A DNA stretch of 52,292 bases from positions 1 through 52,292 of the forward strand of contig DAOTTX010000216.1 in NCBI GenBank assembly GCA_034437515.1, written 5' to 3'. The notes under the pieces were generated by a model. The model saw nothing but the letters and a program-made list of their open reading frames with translations, did no database searches and was not told where the DNA came from. Positions 44,161 to 52,292 of the stretch are shown piece after piece; within the stretch, counting starts at the first letter, position 1; each line of letters starts with the position of its first letter. Origin of the DNA: DAOTTX01 sp034437515. Its GTDB lineage: Bacteria > Chloroflexota > Anaerolineae > Aggregatilineales > Phototrophicaceae. The position numbers and the translations under genes were made by a program.

Positions 44161-44817
44161 ATGGTCAAACCACCCTGGAAGCTGACGGGGAACGGCTACA
44201 TTTTCATCTTCAACTTTCCGCGCCAGTTCGTCGAAAACTATGGCTTTATCCCGGATTATCTTAAAGGCAAGTATCGCGGCGGCCTGGGCACAGTCATGCT
44301 CGTTGACTATCACACCAGCCCGGTCGGGCCTTATCAAGAGGCGCTGTTCGTACCCGGTTTGTTTGAGCATGAGAGGCGCAAGCTCTATTCGATTACGAAA
44401 ATCTATGTGTCCTCAATAGAAAGTGTGCTCGACGGACAGGATAACTGGGGCATCCCTAAAGAATTGGCGAATTTCGCCATCACGCCGCTTTCAAACACCG
44501 TCGAACGCTTCCGCATGGCGCACGAGCAACGCACCTTCATCGACGTAACACTTAAATCGCAGTCGTTACAAGTGCCGGTGAACATGCGCTGGCTACCTGT
44601 ACGCCCAGGTCTAATCCAGCACTATCAAGGCAAGGACATCATTACCCGTCCGCTTGGCAAAGGTCGGGTCGGGCTGACAAAGCTGGAAGATAGTTGTGTC
44701 GATCCAATCGGTTTCCCTGATTTCAGCCAGCACAAGCCGCTCATGGCGGTACGTGCCACCAACTTTACATTGGAATTCCCTATACCAAAGATCATAAGGG
44801 CGCAACGTGGAAATTAA
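44161..44817 (+). CDS. Acetoacetate decarboxylase-like fold protein
   Basis: A 218-residue protein of the acetoacetate decarboxylase-like superfamily: PPWKLTGNGYIF, VDYHTSPVGPYQEALFVPG, SITKIYVSS and NWGIPKELANF. The Lys in the last motif falls at the Schiff-base lysine region of true decarboxylases. Length is slightly under the usual 240-250, and members with this WGIPKEL variant are of unknown substrate. The 3' end overlaps the GTG start of an SDR gene by 11 bases, so the two act in one pathway or are co-regulated. Confidence 0.75.
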   Translation: MVKPPWKLTGNGYIFIFNFPRQFVENYGFIPDYLKGKYRGGLGTVMLVDYHTSPVGPYQEALFVPGLFEHERRKLYSITKIYVSSIESVLDGQDNWGIPKELANFAITPLSNTVERFRMAHEQRTFIDVTLKSQSLQVPVNMRWLPVRPGLIQHYQGKDIITRPLGKGRVGLTKLEDSCVDPIGFPDFSQHKPLMAVRATNFTLEFPIPKIIRAQRGN

Positions 44818-45583
44818 CGGCAGTAAGATCATCATCACCGGTGCAGCCTCTGGCATCGGTGCGGCGCTGCTGCGGCAACTCGCAGATTATCGCGCGCACA
44901 TTCTCGCCGTTGATCTGAATCCGATTGATGATATGCCGACCGGTAAGGCAAACATCATCCTCTACACCTGTGACCTCTCTCAGCCAACGGCTATTGATAC
45001 CATGTTTGACTTTGCTCATGAGCGTGTTGGCGGTGTGGATCTATTCATCGCCAATGCCGGATTTGCCTACTATGGCACCGCTGCCATGCAAAGCTGGGAA
45101 CAGGTCGAACGCCTCTATCGTGTGAACGTGTTCGCCCCACTCTACATCCTGAATAAGATGGCGACCCTCAACCCACAGACACCGTATACGGTCGCCATCA
45201 CCGCGTCGGCGATGGCGAAGATCGCCCTACCCGGCTATGCACATTATGCCGCGACCAAAGCCGCGCTGGATCGCTTCGTAGAAGCCTATCGCTACGAACA
45301 ACCGAAGAACTGTCACTTGATGATGATCTATCCGATTGCGACACGCACACGCTTTTTCCAGCAAAGTGGTGAACAGACCGCCGCGCCCACACCCCACCCC
45401 AACCAAACCCCGGCTTACGTCGCCGACCGCATCATGCAGGGGATACAAAAAGACCGAGAGCGTGTTTCACCGTCTCCCGGCTTTAACGTCTATTGGGCAT
45501 TGGTGCGGATATTGCCACCTCTGGGTGCGATCTACAAACGCTATGGTGCATGGTTGCTCAACCGCTGGCTGAAGCGACGTTAA
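44807..45583 (+). CDS. Short-chain dehydrogenase/reductase
   Basis: A 258-residue SDR with NAD(P)-binding TGAASGIG (about residues 11-18), the NAG motif, catalytic Ser in ITASAMAKIA and YAHYAATKAALD (Tyr-x3-Lys). It starts at GTG 44807, with AAGGG six bases upstream, inside the preceding acetoacetate decarboxylase-like gene. A C-terminal hydrophobic/basic stretch (ALVRILPPLGAIYKRYG) may contact membrane. The substrate cannot be assigned. Its TAA overlaps the stop of the convergent ndh gene. Confidence 0.9.
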   Translation: MEINGSKIIITGAASGIGAALLRQLADYRAHILAVDLNPIDDMPTGKANIILYTCDLSQPTAIDTMFDFAHERVGGVDLFIANAGFAYYGTAAMQSWEQVERLYRVNVFAPLYILNKMATLNPQTPYTVAITASAMAKIALPGYAHYAATKAALDRFVEAYRYEQPKNCHLMMIYPIATRTRFFQQSGEQTAAPTPHPNQTPAYVADRIMQGIQKDRERVSPSPGFNVYWALVRILPPLGAIYKRYGAWLLNRWLKRR

Positions 45584-46905
45584 TCGCCGGTTCGTGGTGC
45601 TGATTCTAACGGACGTTCGAAATCTGTTTCGGATTCGAGATTGCGGTCGAGAATAATCCGCACAGAACGATCATAAGTCAGGTAGTTCCACACCCAATTA
45701 ATCAGAACATTTAACCGATTACGGAAGCCCATCAGCCACAACAGATGCAAGGCCAACCAGGTGATCCACGCGAGGAAACCGGTCAGCTCGACTTTGTAAA
45801 AAGGCCACGCGACCGCCCGACGCCGTCCGATGGTTGCCATCAAGCCTTTGTCGAAGTACTCAAAGTGTTTCGGGGCTTCACCGCGCATTTCACGGAGAAT
45901 ATTTTCGGCGAGTAGGCTGCCTTGTTGCTGTGCCACCGGGATCACCTGCGGGTAAGGTTGGTCAGTCTCTGGGTCTAACAGATGGGCGATGTCCCCGATG
46001 GCGTATGCCCCATGATAGCCTTTGATCTTCAACGTGCGCGTCACCGGGATGCGATGGCCCTTCTCCAATTCCACACCGACCGTCTCCGCGAGGGGCACAC
46101 CCTTTACGCCGGTAGCCCACACCATAGTGTAGGAACGGATAACGTCACCGCTTTTCAATTTCACCGCACCCGGCTCGACATGCTCCACCATTTGACCGAG
46201 CACGACTTCAACACCGAGCGATTCGAGTTGACGCTTGGCGGCTCGTTGCAAGTTTTCGGAGTAAGGCTGGAGCAAGCTATCTAACGCTTCCACGAGAATC
46301 ACCCGTGTCCGCAACTGACCATCCCCCTTGTACTCTGCCGCAAGCACGTTGTTATACAACTCATAGAGCGCCCCGGCGGTTTCTAAACCGGTCGGCCCGC
46401 CACCGACGATGACCATCGTCATCAAGGCTTCACGCTCTTCGGTGTCTTGCATCCAACTGGCCTGCTCAAACAACTTCAAAATATGATTACGCAAACGTAG
46501 CGAATCACGCAGGTCTTTGAGGCCGAAGCCATATTGCTGATAACTCTCGTTGTCGAAGAAATTGGTGACACTGCCCGCCGCGATGACCAGATAGTCGTAA
46601 TCGTAGGCTTGATGCTTGCCGTGTGCCTTGACCTGAATACGCTTGGCATCCAACTCAACGGACTGCACTTCACCCATCAAAAACTCGATATTGCTTTTGT
46701 CTCGATAGATGCTTCGGATGGGATAAGCAATTTCGCTGGGATCAAGACCGCTGGTCGCGACCTGATACAGCAGCGGTGTAAATGTGTGGAAGTTGTTACG
46801 GTCGATGAGCAACACGTCAACCGGTTGGTCTGCAAGTCCATTAGCGACACTCAGACCGCCGAACCCACCGCCGATAATGATAACTTTCGGGCGCTTGGAA
46901 GTCAT
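45580..46905 (-). CDS. ndh: Type II NADH:quinone oxidoreductase
   Basis: A 441-residue single-subunit NADH dehydrogenase that reduces quinone without pumping protons. FAD site IIIGGGFGGLSVANGL, quinone-side motif TFTPLLYQVATSGL, NADH site VIVGGGPTGLETAGAL, and second FAD contact AYAIGDIAHLLD. A C-terminal segment (LAWITWLALHLLWLMGF) provides membrane attachment. GGAGGG lies about 11 bases before the ATG. With nuo genes in the same window, the cell probably has both proton-pumping and non-pumping NADH oxidation. Confidence 0.92.
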   Translation of the reverse strand: MTSKRPKVIIIGGGFGGLSVANGLADQPVDVLLIDRNNFHTFTPLLYQVATSGLDPSEIAYPIRSIYRDKSNIEFLMGEVQSVELDAKRIQVKAHGKHQAYDYDYLVIAAGSVTNFFDNESYQQYGFGLKDLRDSLRLRNHILKLFEQASWMQDTEEREALMTMVIVGGGPTGLETAGALYELYNNVLAAEYKGDGQLRTRVILVEALDSLLQPYSENLQRAAKRQLESLGVEVVLGQMVEHVEPGAVKLKSGDVIRSYTMVWATGVKGVPLAETVGVELEKGHRIPVTRTLKIKGYHGAYAIGDIAHLLDPETDQPYPQVIPVAQQQGSLLAENILREMRGEAPKHFEYFDKGLMATIGRRRAVAWPFYKVELTGFLAWITWLALHLLWLMGFRNRLNVLINWVWNYLTYDRSVRIILDRNLESETDFERPLESAPRTGD

Positions 46906-47020
46906 TCGTTTTTATCCCTCCGTTGTACGTGTAATAACATGATCTATTTTATTGACGCGACGTAAGCCAGATGTAAGCCGCACCGAAGCAATCCCTATGA
47001 AGGGGTAAGGGTTTGCATCC

Positions 47021-47048
47021 TTCAACAATCCTTATTCAGCGTTATAAT
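47021..47048 (+). promoter_or_regulatory. Possible purH promoter
   Basis: TTCAAC (47021-47026) and TATAAT (47043-47048) are 16 bases apart, 45 bases before the purH ATG. A short palindrome, TGTACTGTACA, lies just downstream and could be an operator. Confidence 0.45.
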
Positions 47049-47092
47049 GATTTCCTGTACTGTACAACACTCACCCAAAAAGGAATTCTTTC

Positions 47093-48637
47093 ATGCCGCG
47101 TGCTTTAATCAGCGTGTACGATAAAACCGGAATCGAGTCATTTGCAAAAGCCCTGGTCGATCTTGGTTGGGATCTGGTCGCCAGTGGAGGCACCGGCAGA
47201 TTACTTCAAGAGGCTGGCCTACCGGTGACTGATGTAGAAGCACTGACGGGCATCCCTGAAATGCTCAACGGGCGCGTGAAGACCCTACATCCCGCCATCC
47301 ACGCGGGCATTCTCGCCAGGGATACAAAGACCGACCTTGATGACCTCGAAGCGAACGGCTTTGCACCGATTACGATGGTGGTGTGTAACCTGTACCCATT
47401 CCAACAGACCATCAGCCAACCGGGTATCACCTTACAGGACGCCGTCGAACAGATTGACATCGGCGGTGTGACGTTGTTGAGAGCAGCAGCGAAAAACTTC
47501 TTCCATGTCGCGTCCATCTGTGATCCCGAAGACTACAACAAGATTATTGCGGCGTTCAAAGCTGGAGGTGATGTCGATCTCGCGCTGCGGCGTTCGCTCG
47601 CCGTGAAGGCTTTCGCCCATACTCGTGACTATGACACGGCCATTCACAGCTTCCTCGCACGTGGCACCATGACGATGAGCGCGGTTACAGATGATTTACC
47701 AGATCAACTCTCACTAGGGATGCAAAAACTAGAAGAACTGCGCTACGGTGAGAACGCACACCAGAAAGCGGCTTACTACAGTCGCGAAGCTGGCGCGGGG
47801 CCGCTCGGCGGCACATTGGTCGGCGGTAACAAGCAACTCTCTTACAATAACACCCTTGATCTCGATGCTTCGTGGCGTACAGTCAGCGGGTTCAGCGATG
47901 CGACCGTCGTTATCGTTAAACATCTGACACCGACGGGCATCGCCAGTGCGGAGACCATCGCAGAAGCCTTCCCCAATGCCCTTGCATCTGACCCGGTATC
48001 AGCGTTTGGTGGTGTGATTGCCGTCAATCGCCCGGTGGATGAAGCCTTTGTCGAGGCATTGGGCACGCTGTTCGTTGAAGCGATTGTCGCACCCGGCTTT
48101 TCAGATGATGCGCAGACCAGACTTGAGGAAAAGCGTAAAAACTGCCGCCTGCTTCAAGTCTCTTACCCTTTCAACGGCGCAGATATCGAACTACGAAGCG
48201 TGCATAAGGGCGTACTGGCACAACGCACTGATATGGGTGATCCCGAAGGCACCGTGCTTAAAACCGTGACCGAACGCGCACCATCGCCGCAAGAACTCGC
48301 CGCGTTGGAATACGCCTGGAAAGCCGTCGCTCATGTAAAATCCAACGCGATTGTGCTGGCGGTGCCTAACGCAACCGTCGGTGTCGGCGGCGGCCTGCCC
48401 AGTCGTGTTGATGCCGTCGAACTTGCGGTCAAAAAGGCCGGTGAACGTGCCCAGGGTGCGGCGATGGCGTCTGACGCATTCTTCCCGTTTGCTGATGGCA
48501 TCGAAGCAGCTATCGAAGCCGGTGTTACGGCTGTTATCCAACCGGGCGGCTCCATCCGTGATAGCGAAGTCATCGAGGCGGCGAACAAAGCCGACCTTGC
48601 GATGGTCTTCACGGGTACCCGACATTTCCGCCATTAA
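47093..48637 (+). CDS. purH: Bifunctional AICAR formyltransferase / IMP cyclohydrolase
   Basis: A 514-residue enzyme of the last two steps of IMP synthesis. The IMP cyclohydrolase domain comes first (about residues 1-190: ISVYDKTGIESFAKAL, SGGTGRLLQEAG, NGRVKTLHPAIHAGIL). The AICAR transformylase domain follows, with LRYGENAHQKAAYY, VVIVKHLTPTGIAS (the conserved KH pair) and ending PGGSIRDSEVIEAAN. Length is standard. AAGGA lies about 10 bases before the ATG. The glycosyltransferase gene begins 15 bases after its stop. Confidence 0.97.
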   Translation: MPRALISVYDKTGIESFAKALVDLGWDLVASGGTGRLLQEAGLPVTDVEALTGIPEMLNGRVKTLHPAIHAGILARDTKTDLDDLEANGFAPITMVVCNLYPFQQTISQPGITLQDAVEQIDIGGVTLLRAAAKNFFHVASICDPEDYNKIIAAFKAGGDVDLALRRSLAVKAFAHTRDYDTAIHSFLARGTMTMSAVTDDLPDQLSLGMQKLEELRYGENAHQKAAYYSREAGAGPLGGTLVGGNKQLSYNNTLDLDASWRTVSGFSDATVVIVKHLTPTGIASAETIAEAFPNALASDPVSAFGGVIAVNRPVDEAFVEALGTLFVEAIVAPGFSDDAQTRLEEKRKNCRLLQVSYPFNGADIELRSVHKGVLAQRTDMGDPEGTVLKTVTERAPSPQELAALEYAWKAVAHVKSNAIVLAVPNATVGVGGGLPSRVDAVELAVKKAGERAQGAAMASDAFFPFADGIEAAIEAGVTAVIQPGGSIRDSEVIEAANKADLAMVFTGTRHFRH

Positions 48638-48652
48638 TTCGATCAGGATGAT

Positions 48653-49618
48653 ATGATGACCTATATATCTGTCGTAATCCCTGTGTATAACGAGTACGAG
48701 AGTCTGCCCAGCTTGCACGAAAATGTGATGCGTGTGTTGAGTGAACTCGATATCATATGGGAAATTATTTACATTGACGACGGCAGCACCGACGACTCCA
48801 CCGCTATTTTGCTCGATTTGCAGGCAAATTCACCTAACATCATCGTCGCGGTGCAACGACGGAACTTCGGTAAAAGTCTCGCGCTCAACGTAGGGTTTGC
48901 GCTTGCCCAGGGTGAAATTCTCATCACGATGGATGCTGATTTACAGGACGAACCGGAGGAAATACCCAACCTGCTGGCTAAGCTCGAAGAAGGCTACGAT
49001 GTTGTCTCCGGCTGGAAGCAGGCTCGCCAGGATCCAATTTCAAAGACTTTACCCTCGAAGGTCGCCAACACGACGACCGCAGCCCTCACCGGTGTGCGTC
49101 TGCACGATATGAACAGCGGGTTCAAGGCTTACCGTACAGACTGCGTCCGTAAACTCTCGCTTTATGGCGATCTGCACCGTTTCATCCCGGCCCTAGCGCA
49201 TGAGGCAGGCTTTCGTGTGACGGAAATCCCGGTGCGCCATCATCAGCGCAAATTCGGGCGTTCCAAGTATGGGCCGGGACGTCTGGTGAGTTCCGGATTT
49301 GACCTGTTGACAGTGGTTTTCCTCGGTCAGTACCGCCGCCGTCCGTTGCACCTGTTCGGCGGTGCGGGCGCGCTCTTTTTGGTCGCTGGCTTGCTCATCA
49401 ACCTCTACTTGACGATTGCCTGGTTCGGCGGCGAAGCACTGAGTACAAGACCGGCGCTTATCCTGGGTGTGCTTTTGATGGTCATGGGTGTGCAACTGCT
49501 GACGATTGGCTTGCTTGCCGAACTGCTGGTATCGCACATCCAGCGCAACGAAGAACCTTTGAACACGGTTAAAATTGTCCATCGTGGTACGGAGACGCCG
49601 CAGCGGGAAACACCGTAA
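48653..49618 (+). CDS. Family 2 glycosyltransferase (polyprenyl-phosphate sugar transferase type) with two membrane helices
   Basis: A 321-residue GT-A enzyme. ISVVIPVYNEYESLP opens the nucleotide-sugar domain, with DDGSTDDS, RRNFGKSLALNVGF and the metal motif DADLQD. NSGFKAYR and the C-terminal pair of membrane helices (about 230-250 and 263-290) are typical of dolichol/undecaprenyl-phosphate glucosyl- or mannosyl-transferases such as DPM1/GtrB types. It should load a sugar on the lipid carrier at the inner membrane face for wall or surface glycans. AGGA precedes the ATG. It follows purH closely, although the functions are unrelated. Confidence 0.9.
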   Translation: MMTYISVVIPVYNEYESLPSLHENVMRVLSELDIIWEIIYIDDGSTDDSTAILLDLQANSPNIIVAVQRRNFGKSLALNVGFALAQGEILITMDADLQDEPEEIPNLLAKLEEGYDVVSGWKQARQDPISKTLPSKVANTTTAALTGVRLHDMNSGFKAYRTDCVRKLSLYGDLHRFIPALAHEAGFRVTEIPVRHHQRKFGRSKYGPGRLVSSGFDLLTVVFLGQYRRRPLHLFGGAGALFLVAGLLINLYLTIAWFGGEALSTRPALILGVLLMVMGVQLLTIGLLAELLVSHIQRNEEPLNTVKIVHRGTETPQRETP

Positions 49619-49625
49619 CTTGCTA

Positions 49626-49654
49626 TTGCCATCGGAAAAACACACTGCTATAAT
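49626..49654 (+). promoter_or_regulatory. Promoter of tRNA-Thr
   Basis: TTGCCA (49626-49631), 17 bases, then consensus TATAAT (49649-49654), with the tRNA starting 17 bases later. The -35 hexamer and spacer match the tRNA-Pro promoter. Confidence 0.88.
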
Positions 49655-49670
49655 TTTATTAAATCAATAG

Positions 49671-49743
49671 GCCACCGTAGCTCAAATGGCAGAGCATACG
49701 CTTCGTAAGCGTGAGGTTATGGGTTCAAGTCCCATCGGTGGCT
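49671..49743 (+). tRNA. tRNA-Thr (anticodon CGT)
   Basis: A 73-base cloverleaf. The acceptor GCCACCG (49671-49677) pairs with CGGTGGC (49736-49742). The D arm is GCTC/GAGC. The anticodon stem TACGC/GCGTG encloses TTCGTAA with anticodon CGT, reading ACG. The T arm is TGGG TTCAAGT CCCA. CCA is not encoded. It has its own promoter and terminator. Confidence 0.96.
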
Positions 49744-49747
49744 CACT

Positions 49748-49778
49748 GCCCACAGCGCAGACCGTTGTGGGCTTTTTT
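49748..49778 (+). terminator. Intrinsic terminator after tRNA-Thr
   Basis: GCCCACA (49748-49754) pairs with TGTGGGC (49766-49772), followed by six T. It lies 5 bases after the tRNA and 23 before uridine kinase, so udk must have another promoter or rely on read-through. Confidence 0.88.
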
Positions 49779-49801
49779 GTAGACAGACGGAGGAGAGTGT
49801 C

Positions 49802-50449
49802 ATGGAAGAACGGCGACCGATTACAATTGCCGTCGCCGGAGGGACGGGTTCCGGTAAAACGACCATCTCCAATGCCCTTTTAGAGCGTGTCGGTCATCAT
49901 AACATCGCTTACTTACCACATGATGCCTACTATAAAGACATCAGTCATCTTCCTGAAGAACAACGCCATAACATCAACTTCGATCATCCCGATACCCTTG
50001 ACACCCCCCTACTCATCGAGCATGTCAAGCAACTTCAGCAATGGCAAGTCGTCGAACGCCCGATTTACGACTTCACCACCGACCAGCGCACCACACAAAC
50101 AGAACACATCGAACCGCAGCCGATTATCCTGGTCGAAGGTATTTTGATCTTCGCTGAGCCAGAACTACGCGACTGCTTCGATATCAAAATTTTTGTCGAT
50201 ACCGATGCTGATCTACGCTTCATTCGACGGCTAAAACGTGACATCGCTGAACGCGAACGCAACGCGGAATCCGTCATTGACCAGTACTTAAACACCGTGC
50301 GCCCCATGCACATGAAGTTTGTCGAACCGAGTAAGCGTTACGCTGATGTTATTATCCCCGAAGGTGGGTTTAACACCGTTGCCATTGATATGATCGCAGA
50401 TCGCATCCGCACGATGCTGCGTTGGGTGCGTGAGTACGAAAACCCCTAA
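49802..50449 (+). CDS. udk: Uridine kinase
   Basis: A 215-residue pyrimidine-salvage kinase that phosphorylates uridine and cytidine. P-loop AGGTGSGKTT (about residues 12-21), LPHDAYYKD, NFDHPDTLDTPLL, RPIYDFTT, ILVEGILIF and the lid FIRRLKRDIAERER are all characteristic. GGAGAG lies about 5 bases before the ATG. It stands between the tRNA-Thr terminator and the T-box promoter. Confidence 0.95.
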   Translation: MEERRPITIAVAGGTGSGKTTISNALLERVGHHNIAYLPHDAYYKDISHLPEEQRHNINFDHPDTLDTPLLIEHVKQLQQWQVVERPIYDFTTDQRTTQTEHIEPQPIILVEGILIFAEPELRDCFDIKIFVDTDADLRFIRRLKRDIAERERNAESVIDQYLNTVRPMHMKFVEPSKRYADVIIPEGGFNTVAIDMIADRIRTMLRWVREYENP

Positions 50450-50460
50450 CCGACTGCTCA

Positions 50461-50490
50461 TTGACGCACGTTTGCGCACCATGCTATACT
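50461..50490 (+). promoter_or_regulatory. Promoter of the T-box/valS operon
   Basis: TTGACG (50461-50466) and TATACT (50485-50490) are 18 bases apart. Transcription would start near 50497, the beginning of the T-box leader. Confidence 0.75.
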
Positions 50491-50496
50491 CCGATA

Positions 50497-50785
50497 GCAA
50501 CATTAATTGAGAAAAAGACAACGACCGGGAAGAGTAAGTACGCCCCGCATCCCCCCAGAGAACGCAGGTCACCGGCTGAAAACCTGCGGATGATGCCCGT
50601 ACCGAACGTCACCCGCGAGTCGCCAGCCTGAAGGGTATTACCCTGCGTAAGGCTGGACGGGAACGCCCGTAACAGCGATCAAGTGCGCGTGTAAAATAAA
50701 CACACGCGAAACAAGGTGGTACCGCGAAAGTGACTTTAAACAGGCCCTTTCGTCCTTGTAACGAGGACGTGAGGGCTTTTTCGTT
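50497..50785 (+). promoter_or_regulatory. T-box riboswitch, valine specifier, with terminator
   Basis: The leader carries the T-box sequence AAGGTGGTACCGCG (50713-50726), which pairs with an uncharged tRNA acceptor end. It ends in a terminator hairpin: GCCCT and CGTCCT (50744-50756) pair with AGGACG and AGGGC (50764-50776), followed by TTTTT. The Stem I region has an AGTA-type element near its 5' side and the sequence GAAC-GTC-A (GTC at 50608-50610) in the position expected for a specifier loop. GTC is a valine codon, matching valS downstream. Uncharged tRNA-Val should favour the antiterminator and switch on the methyltransferase and valS genes. Confidence 0.94.
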
Positions 50786-50816
50786 CAATAATGAGATAAC
50801 TATCGCAAGGAGAGCT

Positions 50817-51611
50817 ATGTCGATTACGATGTCCGTCAGTAATGACACGACCGAATTCTATGACGCAATCGCAGAATACTACCCGTATTTCTACAAAGAT
50901 TGGGAAACACAACTTGAGCGCGAAGGGCTGAGCCTGCGCGCCATCTTTCGCAATCAAGGGATTGAGCGCGTGCTAGATGCATCCTGTGGCGCGGGGACGC
51001 AGGCCGTCTCAATGGCAAAGCTCGGCTTTGACGTCGTCGCCGCCGACCCCAGCGAGGGAATGCTGCAAAAAGCGCGACAGTTTGCGGAAAAATACGGCGT
51101 CACGGATAAGATCGAGTTCCGCCGCTCGGATTTTCTCAGCTTGTCGGAATGCGTCAACGGCCCATTTGATGCTATCGTCACTAAAGGCAATTCCCTGCCG
51201 CATCTATTGTTGGATGCTGAGATCGAACTAACCCTGCAATTGTTCTACGATTTGCTGCGTCCTGGCGGCATGTTGGTGGTCGGAATGCGTGACTTCGGCC
51301 CATTTATGGAAGACCGCCCGCGCTTTATCCCCGGCTTCATCAACAACGACGAGGACAACGCGGAGTTCATCACCTTTGACGTATGGGAATGGGAAGAAGG
51401 CCCACCGATCATCGCCACGCAGAACCTCTATATCGTCAAGGGGAAAGACAAAGACTACCGGGCGATGAAACGACAGGTACAGTACCGTCCACTTTCGACG
51501 GACGAAGTCAAAGTCGTACTCGCGGAAGTCGGCTTTGAGGAACCGCAGGACAAAGCCGACCGAACCGAACGAGTTCTTGTCACACGTAAGCCAATCAGCG
51601 CCGAAAAATAG
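50817..51611 (+). CDS. Class I SAM-dependent methyltransferase
   Basis: A 264-residue methyltransferase with the SAM-binding motif VLDASCGAGTQAV (about residues 47-59), the acidic ADPSEGML, and post-motif LRPGGMLVVGMRD. The N-terminal FYDAIAEYYPYFYKDW resembles small-molecule N-methyltransferases of the glycine/sarcosine type, but the substrate is not certain. An open frame extends upstream to 50730 through the T-box terminator. ATG 50817 is taken as the start because AAGGAG lies 4 bases before it and the T-box must be untranslated. It lies between the valine T-box and valS, 27 bases before valS, so it is controlled by valine tRNA charging. Confidence 0.9.
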   Translation: MSITMSVSNDTTEFYDAIAEYYPYFYKDWETQLEREGLSLRAIFRNQGIERVLDASCGAGTQAVSMAKLGFDVVAADPSEGMLQKARQFAEKYGVTDKIEFRRSDFLSLSECVNGPFDAIVTKGNSLPHLLLDAEIELTLQLFYDLLRPGGMLVVGMRDFGPFMEDRPRFIPGFINNDEDNAEFITFDVWEWEEGPPIIATQNLYIVKGKDKDYRAMKRQVQYRPLSTDEVKVVLAEVGFEEPQDKADRTERVLVTRKPISAEK

Positions 51612-51638
51612 CAACCAGAAGCAGAAAGGAAGACGACT

Positions 51639-52292
51639 ATGCAAGAAGCCAATGAACGCAAAATGCCTAAGACGTTCGACTTTAAAGAAGCAGAAGACCG
51701 GCTTTACGCCTGGTGGGAAGAGAACGGCTGGTTCAAGCCGGAAGCCCGCCCTGATGACGCCGAACCGTTCGTCATCAGTATGCCGCCGCCCAACGTGACC
51801 GGCGAACTACACATCGGTCATGCGCTATTCACCACGCTCGAAGACCTGATGACGCGCTACGAGCGGATGCGTGGTAAAGCCGCGTTGTGGGTGCCGGGGA
51901 CAGACCATGCCGGGATCGCCACACAGCTACAGGTCGAGAAACAACTGCGCAACGAGGGGATAGACAAACACGACATCGGACGTGAGGAATTCTTGAAGCG
52001 TACCTGGGATTGGAAAGAAGAAAAAGGCGGGACGATCATCCGTCAGCTTCGTCGCCTGGGAGCCAGTTGTGACTGGGAGCGCGAACGCTTCACCCTGGAC
52101 GAAGGACTCTCGCAAGCGGTGCAGGACGTGTTCATCCGTTTGTGGGAGCAAGGGCTGATCTATCGTGGGCCGCGTCTGGTGAACTGGTCGCCCGGCCTCC
52201 AGACCGCCGTCAGCGACCTGGAGGTGGAACGCACCGAAGAGAAAGCCAGGTTGTATTACTTCAAGTATCCGGTGGAAGGTGGCGAACACCTG
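51639..52292 (+). CDS. valS: Valyl-tRNA synthetase (N-terminal 218 residues, truncated by window end)
   Basis: A class I synthetase that charges tRNA-Val. The visible 218 residues include AWWEENGWFKPEARP, the signature PPPNVTGELHIGHAL with the HIGH motif, WVPGTDHAGIATQ and KRTWDWKEEKGG, all diagnostic of ValRS rather than IleRS or LeuRS. The frame is open to the last base. AAAGGA precedes the ATG. It is the second gene after the valine T-box. Confidence 0.96.
   Translation, partial: MQEANERKMPKTFDFKEAEDRLYAWWEENGWFKPEARPDDAEPFVISMPPPNVTGELHIGHALFTTLEDLMTRYERMRGKAALWVPGTDHAGIATQLQVEKQLRNEGIDKHDIGREEFLKRTWDWKEEKGGTIIRQLRRLGASCDWERERFTLDEGLSQAVQDVFIRLWEQGLIYRGPRLVNWSPGLQTAVSDLEVERTEEKARLYYFKYPVEGGEHL

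Noticed and set aside
50730..50816. N-terminal 29-residue extension of the methyltransferase
   Set aside because: It would translate the T-box terminator. ATG 50817 has a strong ribosome site and fits the family start.

Overview
The window looks like chromosomal DNA from a bacterium of the Chloroflexota, probably an Anaerolineae-like lineage. This is inferred from gene style, not from a marker gene. Clues are cell-surface proteins with long Thr/Pro/Ser tracts, a Ser/Thr kinase fused to a STAND NTPase and WD40 propeller, STAS/anti-sigma pairs, a fused nuoCD gene, and a selenocysteine-type selD. Base composition is moderately GC-rich, except for an AT-richer patch around 27.4-28.7 kb. There is no rRNA, CRISPR array or recognisable insertion sequence.

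Layout. 0-2 kb: end of an unknown gene, selD with an in-frame UGA, tRNA-Pro(GGG) with its own promoter and terminator, and a small lipoprotein. 2-10 kb: an FtsK-like protein with both Walker motifs degraded, then a reverse-strand operon of a large histidine-kinase-like protein lacking its phospho-acceptor histidine, a LysM protein and an LCP cell-wall ligase. 10-15 kb: Nudix hydrolase, VanW/beta-lactamase-like protein, an anti-sigma kinase with a STAS antagonist, and an Mrp P-loop ATPase. 15-16.4 kb: a three-gene photolyase/cryptochrome locus in which DUF2256, the FAD domain and the alpha/beta antenna domain are separate genes. 16.5-20.3 kb: an IscX-like gene, nuoB, nuoCD and nuoI. 20.4-24.3 kb: aldehyde dehydrogenase, thrB and thrC.

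25-33.4 kb is the most unusual part. An FHA protein is followed 2 bases later by a 1013-residue protein that joins a Clp-N-like domain, an aminoglycoside-phosphotransferase-like kinase, a beta-rich module and a TIR domain. A 1554-residue Ser/Thr kinase-STAND NTPase-TM-WD40 protein comes next on the same strand. Phospho-signalling, NTP-dependent sensing and a TIR effector side by side resemble the logic of bacterial conflict or immune systems.

33.4-49.6 kb: a chitosanase/muramidase-like enzyme, an FAD oxidoreductase, an S41-like protease, STAS plus glycogen debranching enzyme, gpmI, rarA, an acetoacetate-decarboxylase-like protein with an SDR, type II NADH dehydrogenase, purH and a glycosyltransferase. 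49.6-52.3 kb: tRNA-Thr(CGT), uridine kinase, and a valine-type T-box leader controlling a methyltransferase gene and valS, which runs off the window end.
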